From positions 25,544,001 through 25,608,000 of the forward strand of contig NC_065876.1 of the NCBI RefSeq assembly GCF_933775445.1: a DNA stretch of 64,000 nucleotides, in the 5' to 3' direction. This document shows positions 36,221-48,250 of this stretch, in pieces (position 1 is the stretch's first letter; every line of letters begins with the position of its first letter). A program made the translations under genes and the position numbers. A model generated the notes under the pieces. It had not been told where the DNA came from and did not search any database. It was given only the letters and a program-made list of their open reading frames with translations. Source of the DNA: Argentina anserina. Taxonomy: Eukaryota > Streptophyta > Magnoliopsida > Rosales > Rosaceae.

Positions 36221-36695
36221 TTATTAATAACCCAAACATGTTTTATTAACCAAAATGTATGTGAAAATACGATAATAACCTTAAACTATAGGTCAATTTA
36301 AATATAACTTTTTAATATATGAAGAATGTAATAGCAATTACTAAAATGATATATATAAATAAAATAAAAAATAGTGAGTAACTTCCATATCTCCACTTCA
36401 TATCTCCATCCCCACTACTTCCATTTAAAACAAAAACAAAACAAAATCCCATAGACGACGTGAAATTACATAATGACCCTATATTAGTTTCCAATTGTCT
36501 TAAATATTAGAATGGCATTTTAGTAAATGAAATATAAAGATAAAACAGTAAATACAAAAGAAGTTGGTAACTACCCAATACTCCATACTCTATCATCTAT
36601 TTATAACATTAACCGTATAATTGTTGATATTTATTAATTATAGAAAAAATGAAAATCATATTTACATATGCGTAGGATATGTGGGTAGACTAGTC
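36221..36695 (+). repeat. Second Helitron-like repeat copy
   Basis: It starts TTATTAATAAC directly after the CTAG above, aligns with 32232-32430 over ~200 bp and ends in GACTAG at 36695. The next bases (TCTATACTATTATAACC) resemble another 5' end, suggesting a head-to-tail array. Confidence 0.4.
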
Positions 36696-37864
36696 TATAC
36701 TATTATAACCAAAATTTCATTTGTCAACCAAAACGCATGAAAAATATATATAAACACCCTTGCATAATATGTTATAGTAAAATTAAATTATATAATTTGG
36801 GATAAGAATGTAAAGAGAAATTTTATATTCATTCCACTAACCTCTTAATACACTCTATTTTCCTCCAATTTAGTTGGAGGTGTATTACATAAGGGGGTGT
36901 GTATATAAAATTTCTCGAAGGTAAAAGTCAATATCAAAAAAGAAAAAAATTATTTCAAATAACTCCCTTGCATTACTTCCAAGATCATGAATAGGTAGTT
37001 ATCCTCTTTACAATTGAATTCCAAAAAGAAAGAGATTTTCCCCACACGTTGTGTGTGGGCTGATGTTAGTGTTATATAGGCCTTATGTTAAAGGGTCTGG
37101 TTCGAGGGACATTGTACTATGGATCGATCGTTAATTAGATTTAAATGCATTCAAAGTCTAGCTTTGATCTCTAGTGTCAACACACCATAATATGATATGG
37201 ATCTATTAGGATTATATTTATCTCTTAGTGAAATGTATAAATTTTCAAAAAAAGGACAAAAACAATAAGAACTGTAACACAATCAGATTAAACAACATTC
37301 AATAAATAAGAACTAAGAAGTTTTAAATACACACCTCTTTTTTTCTTAATACACTACCAATCCAAAATTTCACGTCAATTCTTCTCTAAATGCACACCCC
37401 AAAAGTACCAAAATTACCCTTTATCTATATATCATAATTTTTTTATTATTTAGTATAATTATAATTTAACTAACATAGATTTTTTTAATCTTTCACGTTA
37501 AGCAGAAACGTTTGACATCAAATAGGAACTTATTATTCAGTAGTGAAGTCTTATACATAACCCAATGTCTCAACTGAACTTATTATTCAATTCTCACCTG
37601 CAATACTTGTTCAACGGATACAAAAAAGCCAATTGTTTTCAATATAAGTTGAACCACTAAGCTAATAAACTCAAAAGTACGTTTTTGACAATTATGAGGT
37701 ATATAAACAAAGACGTAAGGCTAGGTCCTAGACTGGTTTTTTTGTTTTCTCTTTATTCTTTTTCAATAATAATATGTCTATTATGGTCATTTAATATACC
37801 TAAATCAGATTATGTAAAACAAAACATAAAATAAAAGGGGGGGGTGTATTAAGAGATATTGATA
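36696..37864. other. Unassigned A/T-rich repeats
   Basis: It includes a CCTCCAA/TTGGAGG palindrome near 36874-36892 and AATACAC-type motifs at 37330-37365 and, inverted, near 37845. No gene is seen. Confidence 0.4.
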
Positions 37865-39934
37865 TGACCCGAATCTTTTATAATTCGCCGCGATTACAGA
37901 TTATCTTTTTCTCGAAACGAGAGTCGTACCAAGTGTGACGACTCTAAAAGTTGACTTTTTGATGCGTAATAGTTTCGGAAAAACTTCCTTCATGAAAGTT
38001 GTAGGGTTCGTCGATACAAATTCGTGGACATGTGACATGCTTAAATCTGAGTTCGTATCAAAACGTTACGAATCAAGAAGTGTGTTGGGAATTTTTGGAA
38101 ATTAGTATAAATAGAGGGTTAAAATGAAGAAAATCAGAAAATTTAAAATTCAAATTTGAGCGGTTACTTTCACCCAACCCATTTTTGTCTCCGGTGCCGA
38201 TCTCCGTCATTCGGTCGCCGATCGACGCGCCACTGATCCCATTCGAACCGTCCCGTCGTTTCCAGCTGATCCATACTGATCTCACACCGCGCCGACCGCC
38301 GTACACGGTAGGTTTCCATACCAAGGCTCAATCCAATTAAGTCCGTAGTAGTCAACGCCGCCGCCGGCATTTTCCGGCGACTCCGGAGCTCGAGTTTGAT
38401 GCTATTAGACATAATCCTTCATTGTGAGCATGATGCGATTGGAGTTGGGCGACGAATCGAGCTAGATCGTGATCTTGTAATCAGTACACTATTCTGATCT
38501 TCCTCTGCGTTTTTGGCCAGTTCCCGGCCGATCTAGGCTTCGACGTCGTCGTGAAAAATGTTTGTTTTCTGGTGATCTATAACTTTCATGTTGGGGTGAA
38601 GTTGTTTTGGAGAGGTCGGAGAGGGGTGGCGCGTGGGGCCCACACGCAGCCATTGTGGCGGCGCGTGCTGCCATTTTTGGAGCAGTGAGTCACTCCATCA
38701 TGTAGTATACGTCGATACGAACTTATCGATGTCTTAATTGTTGAATTTGGTTATCGTAAGAAGTCGTTAATCTAGATTATCGTTGGTAGAGATAATGTGT
38801 TATTGACGTAAGCTTCGTGTTCATTTGATGTTGCGGCTATGTGATTATGTTGATTGGATTATGGTGTTGTTTGTTTGATGGATGATAGTTATGATGATGG
38901 TTAGGTACGTCAGATGTGATGATGTGTGTGATATACGAATAGGAATGGTTATGAGGTTGCCTGTTGTGGTGAACTATTGAACTACGAATGGCTTGATCCC
39001 TGTTATAGAGTACGTAGACAGCCCAACCAAGATTTGGGTGCAGCCACAAATATTCTAGGATAGATTCTCGTTCCTAGATGTGTTGATGCTTTAAGAATTG
39101 TGGTTATTTAATGATGGTTGCTATATGATCTTATGGCTAGATGACTGTATGACGTTAATTACTCCTACCGGAAGAGAGGGGATGAACCGAGGGTACCGGA
39201 AGAGAAAGGATGAACCGAGGATACCGGAAGAGATGGGATGAACCAGGGGTACCAAAAGAGAGGAGTTGAACCGGGAGTACTAGAAGAGAGGGGATGAACC
39301 GAATGTACCGGAAGAGAGGGAATGAACTGGGAGAACCGGAAGAAAGGGGATGAACTAGGGAAACATGAAGAGAGGGGATGAACCGGAATAACCAAAAAAG
39401 AGGGGATGAACCGGAAGCGGTGTTGATATTACTGAGTTGCTAGAAGAGAGGGGATATACTAGCAGAGTTCTGATAGAGATTAGAAAGGAGAGGACTAGTG
39501 ACACGTCGAGTGTCGTATGGTCTCATGTTTACTTCCTGAGTGAACATCGTTATAAGTGTAAATTTCACATGGTCAACGTTTATAGAATGTTGTATGATTG
39601 TTCTGACCCCGTCGTCTTAGTGGGTTGGGCGGTTGCGCTTTAAGACGAGCTACATGCTCTTGGGGTTGAACGAGATTAGGTAACGAACGTGGCATACTCT
39701 GTCATACTTTTTGAATTATATTTTTGAATTGTGTTGTGGAGTTGAAAGTTTGGGAAGCATGGTAGCTCCAGGTTTTGAGTTTGAATTTGAGTTATTGGGA
39801 GTGTTTTTTTGTGCAGGTTGGGTTGGCTACTTTAAGGGGAGATTATGCCGAAATTTTGCGGTATATCTCATTTGACTGTGGTCTCCGCACGATCTGTCTC
39901 GATTTTAGGATATATTTTAAGGCGGGTCGTGTCA
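37865..39934 (+). mobile_element. gypsy-type solo LTR (copy E, second family)
   Basis: It starts TGACCCGAATC and ends GGTCGTGTCA, flanked by GATA on both sides (37861-37864 and 39935-39938). A GTATAAATAG promoter-like box lies near 38105. The ACTCTAAAAGTTGACTTTT and TTCATGAAAGTTGTAG blocks recall the first LTR family, so the two are related. A purine-rich tandem array lies at 39168-39420. No internal region is present. Confidence 0.75.
39168..39420 (+). repeat. ~28-bp purine-rich tandem array in LTR E
   Basis: About nine units vary around CCGGAAGAGAGGGGATGAAC. The minus-strand frame through it (39165-39395) is only this repeat read as Ser/Pro/Phe and is not a gene. Confidence 0.85.
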
Positions 39935-40395
39935 GATATTGGGTGTGTATTTAAAACCTCTCATAAGAACTACAATCTTTGCCAAAACAAAAATGAAGAA
40001 AAGAAGACGATTGTGCTTATAGATGCAGCTTCTCATGATTCTTTGTTGAAAACATGATTAATTACTGGATATATTATTGCTCTTAGTTCCATTGCCAATG
40101 CTGTATACATAATTGACAAATTAAAATCAAAATGATCGATCCTAAATGATGAGGTGTATAATTGATACATAATGGATGATATCAATTCAGGCATAAAATT
40201 GATATGTGGATGATTGCTATAGGGACTTAGGAGGGCCAATTGTCTTTTGCTCTGAATCTGTAGAAAGCTTCGTACCATCTAATTCTATTATCCCATTTAT
40301 CCGAGAGGTATTTCAGTTTAATTATTATAGAAAAGAGATGCTAGCATATATAAACACCATGTTCTTTCTCATAGTTGTGACTGCATATATGGATA
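39935..40395. other. Unassigned sequence
   Basis: No gene or repeat edge is recognised between LTR E and the inverted Helitron-like end. Confidence 0.4.
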
Positions 40396-40522
40396 CTAGC
40401 CTCGTGTCCGTGTGATGCACGTGTTTTGATTGCACAAGTTGCAGATTTTTATTTGAAGTATATCATTGAAAGACAATTTTTTAATGTTTTGTTTCCTACG
40501 AATGATAATTTTGATGAAACAC
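40396..40522 (-). repeat. Helitron-like 3' end, inverted copy
   Basis: On the minus strand it ends GTGCATCACACGGACACG, then AGGCTAG followed by T. It aligns with 36061-36220, which supports one family with a conserved terminus. Confidence 0.55.
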
Positions 40523-40870
40523 ATTGATGAAATATTTGTACTTATACATAATTGTCATTCTATTTATGTGTAAAGATAAAATTGAAGGGGCGTAGATTTG
40601 GTAGTTCACAATTTTGTGAAACTTTTGAGTGCTCATTTTATAGTAGTAGTGAACTAGAGATGATGTTTGTTTTGAGATTTTTCATTAAATTATATAGAAA
40701 ATTAGAAAATTATATAGATATAGAGACTCTCATTCTCTTTTTTCCACTTTTTGTAAATTAAGGAATGCTTCACATCAGATTAGTGAAGAAAACAATAATT
40801 TATCTATAAAATATAGATATTATTTTATAGTTTTTGAAGAGTTGTTAGAGATATTTGTTTAATATGGAGC
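40523..40870. other. Unassigned sequence
   Basis: The plus frame at 40552-40761 is A/T-rich with no domain and is not supported. Confidence 0.4.
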
Positions 40871-41069
40871 TTCTATTCATACCTCCTAAATTGTCACATA
40901 CATCTCCTTAGTCAATGTACCTCCATTTTGCCTTTACAAAATAGAAAAATACTATTTAAACCTCCATATTTTTTCCAAAATGCCTATTATTCAATTAAAT
41001 AAATAAAATGCTATCCATACATTCACAATTGTTAATTATACCTCCTTTAATCAGACCTCCATCACACTG

Positions 41070-41100
<31 letters not shown>

Positions 41101-41260
41101 TCAATAAGTTCTTAGTTTTGTCTAGATTCATAGCTAATTTGTTTGTTCAAAATTACAGTACATTATCAAATATATCTATCTACAAGTTCTTTAACATCAT
41201 TATTCATTATGATAATTATAGTGGAACTGAAAAATGAAGTCACTATAAACAGAAGCTAAA
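40871..41260. repeat. Left half of a split MITE
   Basis: Its edge, CTATTCATACCTCCTAAA then CACATACATCTCCTT, reappears inverted at 54780-54835 on the other side of the copia nest. A (TA)n tract lies at 41071-41093. The older copia element seems to have landed inside it. Confidence 0.5.
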
Positions 41261-41451
41261 GTATGTCTTCGCTAAACTAAATGACAAAATGAGTTAATGA
41301 CGTTTATGATCAACGGACGTAATGGTCAATTAGCAATTATGTAGTTTTAATTAGCATTGTAATTACTATTTACTTTTATTGTAATCATGACCCATATAAT
41401 AAGGGGATTATCAATGAAATGAGTAAACCTAATTCCATATTTCCTATAACA
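41261..41451 (+). repeat. 5' LTR of the old copia element
   Basis: It is 191 bp as aligned to the right copy and includes a TATAATAAGG stretch where the right copy has TATATAAAGG. Confidence 0.75.
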
Positions 41452-42919
41452 TGTTATCAACACTTTGCTTACCTTTAAGTTTTCAGGTAAAGAGAAGAAA
41501 AATAGAGAGATGTAAACCCTAGAAACAAAATTCTGTTAAAAAAATGGCAGAACTGAAAAAAAATCAAAATTCAAAGGGCACCCAGAAATCTTCTCTGGGC
41601 ACCCATCATATTCTCCGACCACAGAGGTCGACGGTGACTCACGCCGACATCCCAACTTAGCCTCTTCCCAGGCATCCATGCATCGACACCGCCTCTGCCA
41701 TATTGACCCAAAGGCCGCACCACGAATTGACGTCGCCCCAAGGTCGAGGCCTCCACCTTGTTCCTAGGCTTCGACCCTCAGCTCAGCCCCGACGTCAACC
41801 AAACGACCCCGATCTCGACGAGGCATCGGTGATCCTCACCGGCGCAGCAGTACAAACGATGAACCCGATTGACATGATTGGCAACCCAGATTGATAGCCT
41901 CAGTCCCTCCCCGCGCCGATTTTCTCCACCGGTGATCCCCCATCACTACTCCTCAGATCGGCGTGCCTGCTCACTCCATTCTAATCTCCGACGATGTGAC
42001 CCTGATGTTGCCTAAAATTCAGAGATCAAGTCAGATATACCTAGATCGGAACTAATACGGACCTAGATATTCAAAAATCGATTTCGCTCGAGCCAACCAT
42101 GAACAAAGAAGGGAATTTTACTCATGGTAACTTCTAATGGTTAAAATTTAAAAGTAATTGTCGAAATTACCAAACAGTGCTTCTAAGTTTACTATTTAAT
42201 ATTTATAATTTATTTTTCAAGAGTAATAACATGTACTATTTATGGTAAATTAAATTCAATTTATATTGATTAAAAGTGACTAATCATATATATGTTTTCG
42301 GTTTTGTACGTGATTTATCGATAACAACGTGGCGTGCAATATGGAATAGTGAGATCAAAAATTGCTTAATATGCAATTTATTTGGCAAACTTGCAAATAA
42401 GATATAAACTAATCTTGCCGCTCGTATCAAATTTCATTCAGATTACATGAAATTATGCATATTACGTGAGTAAGTATTCTCTGATTTTGAACATGCTATA
42501 TGCTATGTCATTTTAATTATTATTTCATGGCTTTGCAAGTAAATAAATTGCAATGCTATTTTTTGGCATTATATTTATATATCGTATTAAGCATATGTGA
42601 GCAAATTATTTTTTGAACTTTGCTTAACCTTACTAAATTTTCTCTTCTTGTTATACATGCTATGTCTACATAATTTTTATTTAACATTTTATACAAAATG
42701 AGCATTGTCATGATAAAAATATTTCATGAGAATTTTTTAATTTAAAAAGGACAAATATCTTATTGTGATCAAGTATTTTCACGAAGCATCGAACAATATG
42801 AACATTACAATCCTGGGTCTTACAATCCATTTTGTATTTCTTGGAATTTAATTATTTTTTATGTCTTTATTGTGATGATGTAACTTTGCAAAGCTTTAAA
42901 GTAACCATAATGTATCTTG
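41452..42919 (+). other. Leader/gag-side region of the old copia element
   Basis: After the PBS-like sequence comes a GC-rich part (41560-41990) and then A/T-rich DNA. No gag domain is readable. Decay or further insertions are likely. Confidence 0.4.
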
Positions 42920-42924
42920 GTATG

Positions 42925-43109
42925 TGTTTGAGAATGAAATACTTGTATATTATTGAATGATATGGGGGCCTATATATAGGCATTTACAACACCACAATCC
43001 CGTAGGATTCGGAGTCCTAATCTACTACGGAGATGCTAATCTATCTCCTAACAGGAAACCTATTAGGCTAAGACACACACAATGGTAGAATAGTAATTCT
43101 CCCGGAACA
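42925..43109 (-). repeat. 3' LTR of the younger copia element
   Basis: This 185-bp copy has a TATATATAGG promoter-like box. It is preceded, on the minus strand, by the purine tract ACAAGGGGGAG (43120-43110). Confidence 0.92.
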
Positions 43110-43296
43110 CTCCCCCTTGTGTCGCATGCCTAGGTTGCATGGTGCACACATCGTTGCCTCGGTAAAAACCTTGTCAAGCAAAACAAAAACCTCTTGGGTA
43201 AAACAAAAGCTTGATCGAAGGGAAAAAGAGCACAACGCACCAACTACTTAAGGATCTTAACATGTGATGTAGACTCCCCCTGAAGTCTACCAAACT

Positions 43297-45321
43297 CTAG
43301 TGTTCCGATAAACGACGCATGCCAATGCTCTTCACATGTTTCACAAAAGTAGATTTAGGCAAAGACTTAGTAAACAAATCCGCAACATTGGATTCTGAAC
43401 TCACTTGATTGATCTGAACATTCAAGAACTTCTGTTGTTGAACGTTGTAGAAGAACTTAGGCGAAATATGCTTGGTGTTGTCTCCCTTGATGAAACCTAA
43501 CTTTGTCTGCTCTATGCAAGTAGCATTATCTTCATAAATGCACGTAGGTTGATCAGTTGTAGAGACTAATCCACAAGAATCACGAATATGGCGAACAAGT
43601 GATCGTAGCCAAACACATTCTTTCACTGCTTCATGGAGAGCGATGATCTCCGCGTGATTCGAAGAAGTAGCAACAAGAGATTGCTTTGTGGATCTCCAAG
43701 ATATCGCCGTATTCCCAATGGTAAACACATAACCGGTTTGAGAACGAGCCTTGTGAGGGTCAGAGAGGTACCCTGCGTCGGCATAACCAACTAACAAGTT
43801 GTTTGGAGTCTTTGCATCGGGGGAAAGAGCTGCACGGGACCGGTGGCTGCTCTCGGCACCGCGCACGGTCTCCACGCCATGGCGGCCGGCGGCATCGCTG
43901 CGGCGTACGGCGGCAAGGCCGGGGTCGGCGACGGCGGTGGTGTGGGGAGATACCGTGGCGGTGTTCTCTCTGCAATAGGGGTAGAACAATCCCATGTCAA
44001 TGGAACCTTTCAAGTATCGAAACAAATGCTTGATTCCATTCCAATGACGTAGCGTAGGTGCGGAGCTAAATCTAGCTAATAAGTTCACTGTGAAAGATAT
44101 GTCTGGTCTAGTGCATTGAGCAAGATACAATAGTGCCCCAATCGCACTAAGGTATGGAACTTCAAGACCAAGAACGTCTTCATCATCCTCTTTAGGACGG
44201 AAGGGATCCTTCTTGATATCTAGACTTCGGACGACCATGGGAGTAGACAATGGACTGCATAGATCCATATTGAAACGTCGAAGCATCTTCTGCGTGTAAT
44301 TTGACTGATGCACTAAGATGCCGTCGGCCCTATGCACAAGCTCAAGGCCGAGACAGAATTTCGTCCTCCCTAGGTCTTTCATCTCAAATTCCGACTTCAG
44401 ATAAGACACGGTCTCTTCAATCTCATCAAGAGTACCGATTATGTTCATGTCATCAACGTAGACCGCAACGATGACGAATCCGGAATTTGTCTTTCGTATG
44501 AACACGCATGGGCATAGTTCATCATTCTTGTAACCCCTTCTCACCAAGTATTGATGCAACCGATTGTACCACATTCTTCCGGATTGCTTTAACCCATACA
44601 ATGAACGACGTAATCTGACTGCATGAGCACTCCGTGGTCTGGAGGCACTTGATGGAGGTAAAGGTAGTCCCTCAGGAACTTTCATGTATATCTCTGCGTC
44701 AAGATCCCCATAGAGATAAGCTGTGACCACATCCATAAGCTGCATGTTTAGTCTTTCGGACACTACCAGACTAATAAGGTAGCGGAAGGTAATGATGTCC
44801 ATAACAGGAGAATAAGTCTCTTCATAGTCAATACCAGGTCGTTGTGAGAATCCTTGCGCCACGAGTCTTGCCTTATAACGCACGATCTCGTTCATCTCAT
44901 TACGCTTACGAACGAAGACCCATTTATGTCCAACAGGTTTGACATCTCTTGGAGTCAATTCAACCTTTCCGAAGACTTCTCGCTTCGCTAATGAGTCAAG
45001 TTCTACCTGGATTGCTTCCTTCCACTTCGGCCAATCTGCTATGCGTTCGCATTCAGCTACAAAGCGAGGTTCGACGTCGTCTTCAGATATGATCTCAAGT
45101 GCGACGGAATAAGCGAAAACGTCATCAATGCATGTAGTGGCTCGGTTTCGGACCGACTGCTCACTTGTGTAGTTCACTGAGATTTCGTTGTTCTCTGGCA
45201 TCAAACAAGGTTCCATAACGTCCCACGGAAACACTTGAGTTGATTCATGGACATAGCTGTAATCAGAGACAACTTCATACGATGGTGATTCATCGTTGAT
45301 GACGCGTTGTGCCTTAGTCAT
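43297..45321 (-). CDS. Copia reverse transcriptase-RNase H ORF
   Basis: This 674-codon frame copies element RNA into DNA inside virus-like particles. RT starts with DWPKWKEAIQVELDSL (97-112) and contains MDVVTAYLYGDLD (196-208, first Asp), SLYGLKQS (240-247) and YVDD at 288-291, the catalytic pair. After a connection region with an unusual GC-rich insert of about 45 residues (roughly 453-500), RNase H follows with LVGYADAGYLSDPHKAR, TSSNHAEI and YEDNATC, ending near NVADLFTKSLP. All catalytic motifs look intact. Its ATG overlaps the TGA of the integrase ORF as ATGA, so it lies in a different frame from its normal partner. Either a one-base mutation split the polyprotein or translation restarts there. 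Confidence 0.93.
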   Translation of the reverse strand: MTKAQRVINDESPSYEVVSDYSYVHESTQVFPWDVMEPCLMPENNEISVNYTSEQSVRNRATTCIDDVFAYSVALEIISEDDVEPRFVAECERIADWPKWKEAIQVELDSLAKREVFGKVELTPRDVKPVGHKWVFVRKRNEMNEIVRYKARLVAQGFSQRPGIDYEETYSPVMDIITFRYLISLVVSERLNMQLMDVVTAYLYGDLDAEIYMKVPEGLPLPPSSASRPRSAHAVRLRRSLYGLKQSGRMWYNRLHQYLVRRGYKNDELCPCVFIRKTNSGFVIVAVYVDDMNIIGTLDEIEETVSYLKSEFEMKDLGRTKFCLGLELVHRADGILVHQSNYTQKMLRRFNMDLCSPLSTPMVVRSLDIKKDPFRPKEDDEDVLGLEVPYLSAIGALLYLAQCTRPDISFTVNLLARFSSAPTLRHWNGIKHLFRYLKGSIDMGLFYPYCRENTATVSPHTTAVADPGLAAVRRSDAAGRHGVETVRGAESSHRSRAALSPDAKTPNNLLVGYADAGYLSDPHKARSQTGYVFTIGNTAISWRSTKQSLVATSSNHAEIIALHEAVKECVWLRSLVRHIRDSCGLVSTTDQPTCIYEDNATCIEQTKLGFIKGDNTKHISPKFFYNVQQQKFLNVQINQVSSESNVADLFTKSLPKSTFVKHVKSIGMRRLSEH

Positions 45322-47282
45322 TCACTTCTTTCTAGTTTTGAATCCCTAGAGTTTATCGGTCTCCCCCTTTTTCTTTGAGGAGCCGAGGCCGAAGCTGCTC
45401 CATGCCGGGCCATCTCAGCATCGTCGCCACAAGGGGTGCCGCCAACACCACGGCGTACGGTGGTGCCGCCGTCGGCCTCCGTCCCACTGTCAGGGGCGGT
45501 GCCAACGTTGCTAGGTCCAGGAGCTTGTCTTCCACGCCCGTATTTCGGGACATCCAACCGTGCCGGTACGTTCGCAGCGGGTATGTTTGATCTAGTCACT
45601 TTAGCAATATCTACAAAGCCGTCGGGCATCGAATCCGCGACTTTCTGGAGGTTGATAATGCGTTGCACTTCTAACTCACTTTGAGCAGTGCGGGGATCAT
45701 AATGAGACATAGTGGGGACACACCACGTCAATTCCTGACGTTCATTTGGAATGATAACATTCCCATCTCCCCCTAACGACGGGAAGCATGTCTCATCAAA
45801 GTGACAATCTGCAAATCTTGCAGTAAAGAGATCTCCGGTGGTTGGTTCTAAGTAGCGGACAATCGTTGGGGAATTATAGCCAACATAGATACCTAATCGT
45901 CTCTGAGGACCCATCTTAGTACGCAGCGGAGGCGTAATAGGCACATAAATGGCGCAACCAAAGATGCGTAAGTGTGAAATATTGGGTTCGTAACCAGTTA
46001 CCATCTGGTACGCACTAAACGCTTGGTTAGCCGCGGGTCGGAAACGAATAAGTGTCGCTGCATGCAACACTGCATATCCCCACGCAGAGACCGGCAGGTT
46101 AGTACCCATAACCATTGCCCGAGCAACAAGCTGAATACGCTTGATGGTAGCCTCTGCTAGACCGTTCTGTGAATGAACATGAGGAACAGGATGTTCAACT
46201 TCGATCCCAATAGACATGCAGTAATCATCAAAAGTTTTGGAGGTGAATTCTCCAGCATTATCCAAACGAATGGATTTGATAGTATAATCGGGGTGGTGAG
46301 CCCGGAGTTTGATGATCTCAGCTAATAACTTAGCAAATGCAGCATTCCTTGTGGATAGCAAAGCGACGTGTGACCAACGCGTCGATGCATCAACCAATAC
46401 CATAAAATATCGAAAAGGTCCGCATTCTGGTTGAATAGGTCCACAAATGTCACCTTGGATACGTTGTAAGAATGGAATGTTCTCAGTTGAAGCCTTAGCA
46501 AAAGAAGGACTTCCTTGAAATTTAGCAAGAGAATATGCTTTGCAAAACGAGCGATGGGCATCAGAAATTGCCATGGAGGCATGTGAAAGCACGGGAGGCA
46601 TCACAAGCTCCTGTGAAGGAGGGGATATCGCCACCGACGGCATGAAAGCCGAGGAGCTGCCGAGTGGGGCATGCTCGGCCTCACCATGCGGTGCATGGGT
46701 CGGCACGGCCTCACCGTGCGGAGCACGGGTGAGGTGATCCTCCAATCGCTTCCGGGACTTGAAAAATGGATGACCATGTGAATTCTTAAGAATTCTAATC
46801 ATCATATCACGTCCAGGGTGCCCGAGACGGGCATGCCAAAGCATATAAGAGTCCGAATCACAAAAGTTGCGTTCAACAGCATATGATTCAAAGATCCGAA
46901 TGGAAGTAAGATACAAACCATTCCCAAGACTCTTCATCTTCTCTAAGATGCGGCGATGGCCTGCTTTCTCAGAGGTAACGCAAAGATATTCCTCTCCATT
47001 CTCAACATAAGTATCGAGGTGAAAACCATTGGCACGTATGTCCTTAAAACTTAACAAGGTGCGGGGAGACTTCGGCGCATAAAGAGCGTTTACGACGTTA
47101 AGAGTCGTACCATTAGGCAACATGAAAGAAGCTGTGCCTCTTCCTTGAATGATGGATTTCGAGCCAATCATTGTAGTCATCGAAGAAGTCGAAAATACTA
47201 GATTCGTGAACAACTGCCTGTGCCGTAGGACAGTGTGGGTGGTTCCGCAATCAGCTAGACATTCGATTTCACCGCGTGACAT
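45318..47282 (-). CDS. Copia protease-integrase ORF
   Basis: The 654-codon frame begins at an ATG directly after TTTTGTAG. The aspartic protease motif is at once visible (LADCGTTHT, Asp at residue 11), so the ORF starts at the protease with no gag linker. Integrase follows: zinc-binding pair H150/H155, a ~90-residue Ala/Pro/His-rich insert, then C247 with the second Cys position reading Tyr (250). The catalytic triad is D278, D341 and E377 with the standard 35-residue gap, then the RLGIYVGY region. The degenerate zinc finger could impair integrase. The C-terminal linker is Gly/Ala/Arg-rich. Known of the family: protease cuts the polyprotein and integrase inserts the cDNA. Confidence 0.92.
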   Translation of the reverse strand: MSRGEIECLADCGTTHTVLRHRQLFTNLVFSTSSMTTMIGSKSIIQGRGTASFMLPNGTTLNVVNALYAPKSPRTLLSFKDIRANGFHLDTYVENGEEYLCVTSEKAGHRRILEKMKSLGNGLYLTSIRIFESYAVERNFCDSDSYMLWHARLGHPGRDMMIRILKNSHGHPFFKSRKRLEDHLTRAPHGEAVPTHAPHGEAEHAPLGSSSAFMPSVAISPPSQELVMPPVLSHASMAISDAHRSFCKAYSLAKFQGSPSFAKASTENIPFLQRIQGDICGPIQPECGPFRYFMVLVDASTRWSHVALLSTRNAAFAKLLAEIIKLRAHHPDYTIKSIRLDNAGEFTSKTFDDYCMSIGIEVEHPVPHVHSQNGLAEATIKRIQLVARAMVMGTNLPVSAWGYAVLHAATLIRFRPAANQAFSAYQMVTGYEPNISHLRIFGCAIYVPITPPLRTKMGPQRRLGIYVGYNSPTIVRYLEPTTGDLFTARFADCHFDETCFPSLGGDGNVIIPNERQELTWCVPTMSHYDPRTAQSELEVQRIINLQKVADSMPDGFVDIAKVTRSNIPAANVPARLDVPKYGRGRQAPGPSNVGTAPDSGTEADGGTTVRRGVGGTPCGDDAEMARHGAASASAPQRKRGRPINSRDSKLERSE

Positions 47283-48250
47283 CTACAAAATGACAATTAA
47301 GAGAGTCAGTGACACGGGAACAATTCTATACAATACGCCGTAGGATATTGTAAGAAAGGGAATCGAAACAAAGCGCGATTCCATCGAATGTATCACATGG
47401 CAATAGTACTACATTCTTCAACTAAAGAGTTGGAAATCATGGTATTGAAGCAGTGAAATACCAAACAGTAAACGAGGGTGGTAGAAACCATCCAAAAATG
47501 GTGTGGAAACACACACAAAGAGTACAGGTGAGTGCATATAACGGACTTGGAGAAAACCGGAAAAACAAACCGGGAAACCATGTCAAAAGAACTCTAAACC
47601 GGGTGAATTTTGGACGAGGAAAACGTGGCAGCAGGGGCTGCTGCAATATGCCGGAAGAATCACGAGAAAACGACGAAAAAATCGTCGAAAAACTCGGTGG
47701 AAAACCGGCGGCACCTATTGCCGGAAAAACCGGCCGGCGGCTGTCGAAACTGGCCGGTATGGAGGCCGGGACTTTAGGTCCGACAGGGGACGCCGGCAGG
47801 AACCGAGTGGCGGTGCCGGAAACGCCGGTAAATGGCCGGAAGACGGCGAATACGCCAGCAAAACGTGCCGGAAACGCCTGAATAGTAACCGGGTCCGGCC
47901 AAGGCAAAACGACGTCGTTTTTCGACGTTCCGAGGTTCGTTTTCCGAATTTTAAGTTCCAAATTCACAATGTAGTGCTATTGGGGTCCCATGTAACCCAA
48001 AAGCGTCCAATTTAAAAACCACGTGAGTTGCACACGTTGATCATCATGCTAAGTGTCGGATATAAATAAAATTCTCAAAGAGATCGTCTTGTAAGCAAGA
48101 ATTGAGAAATTTTATTGAATGCCAATCTTTAATACATCACACATGAACTTCTAATTCCAAAACCAAAAGACTATTACAAAGTCAATGAAAATAACAATAG
48201 CGGTCGGCCATAACGATACTTGAATCATAAAGCTAAAGAAGCTAAAACAA
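47283..48250 (-). other. Non-coding gap between gag and pol, intron-like
   Basis: On the minus strand the gap has an AATAAA at 48116-48111, ~135 bases after the gag stop. It then runs through GC-rich low-complexity sequence (47437-47967) and ends CTCTTAATTGTCATTTTGTAG, a pyrimidine-rich acceptor placed immediately before the pol ATG. A weak donor (CAA|GTATCG) lies near 48219. Minus frame 47437-47967 is Ser/Pro/Phe low complexity and is not accepted as a gene. Confidence 0.6.

Noticed and set aside
39165..39395. 76-codon minus frame
   Set aside because: It is the purine tandem array read on the other strand.
47437..47967. Long frames on both strands between gag and pol
   Set aside because: GC-rich low-complexity sequence (Pro/Ser/Phe on minus, Gly/Lys/Thr on plus) with no domain; better explained as intron-like spacer.
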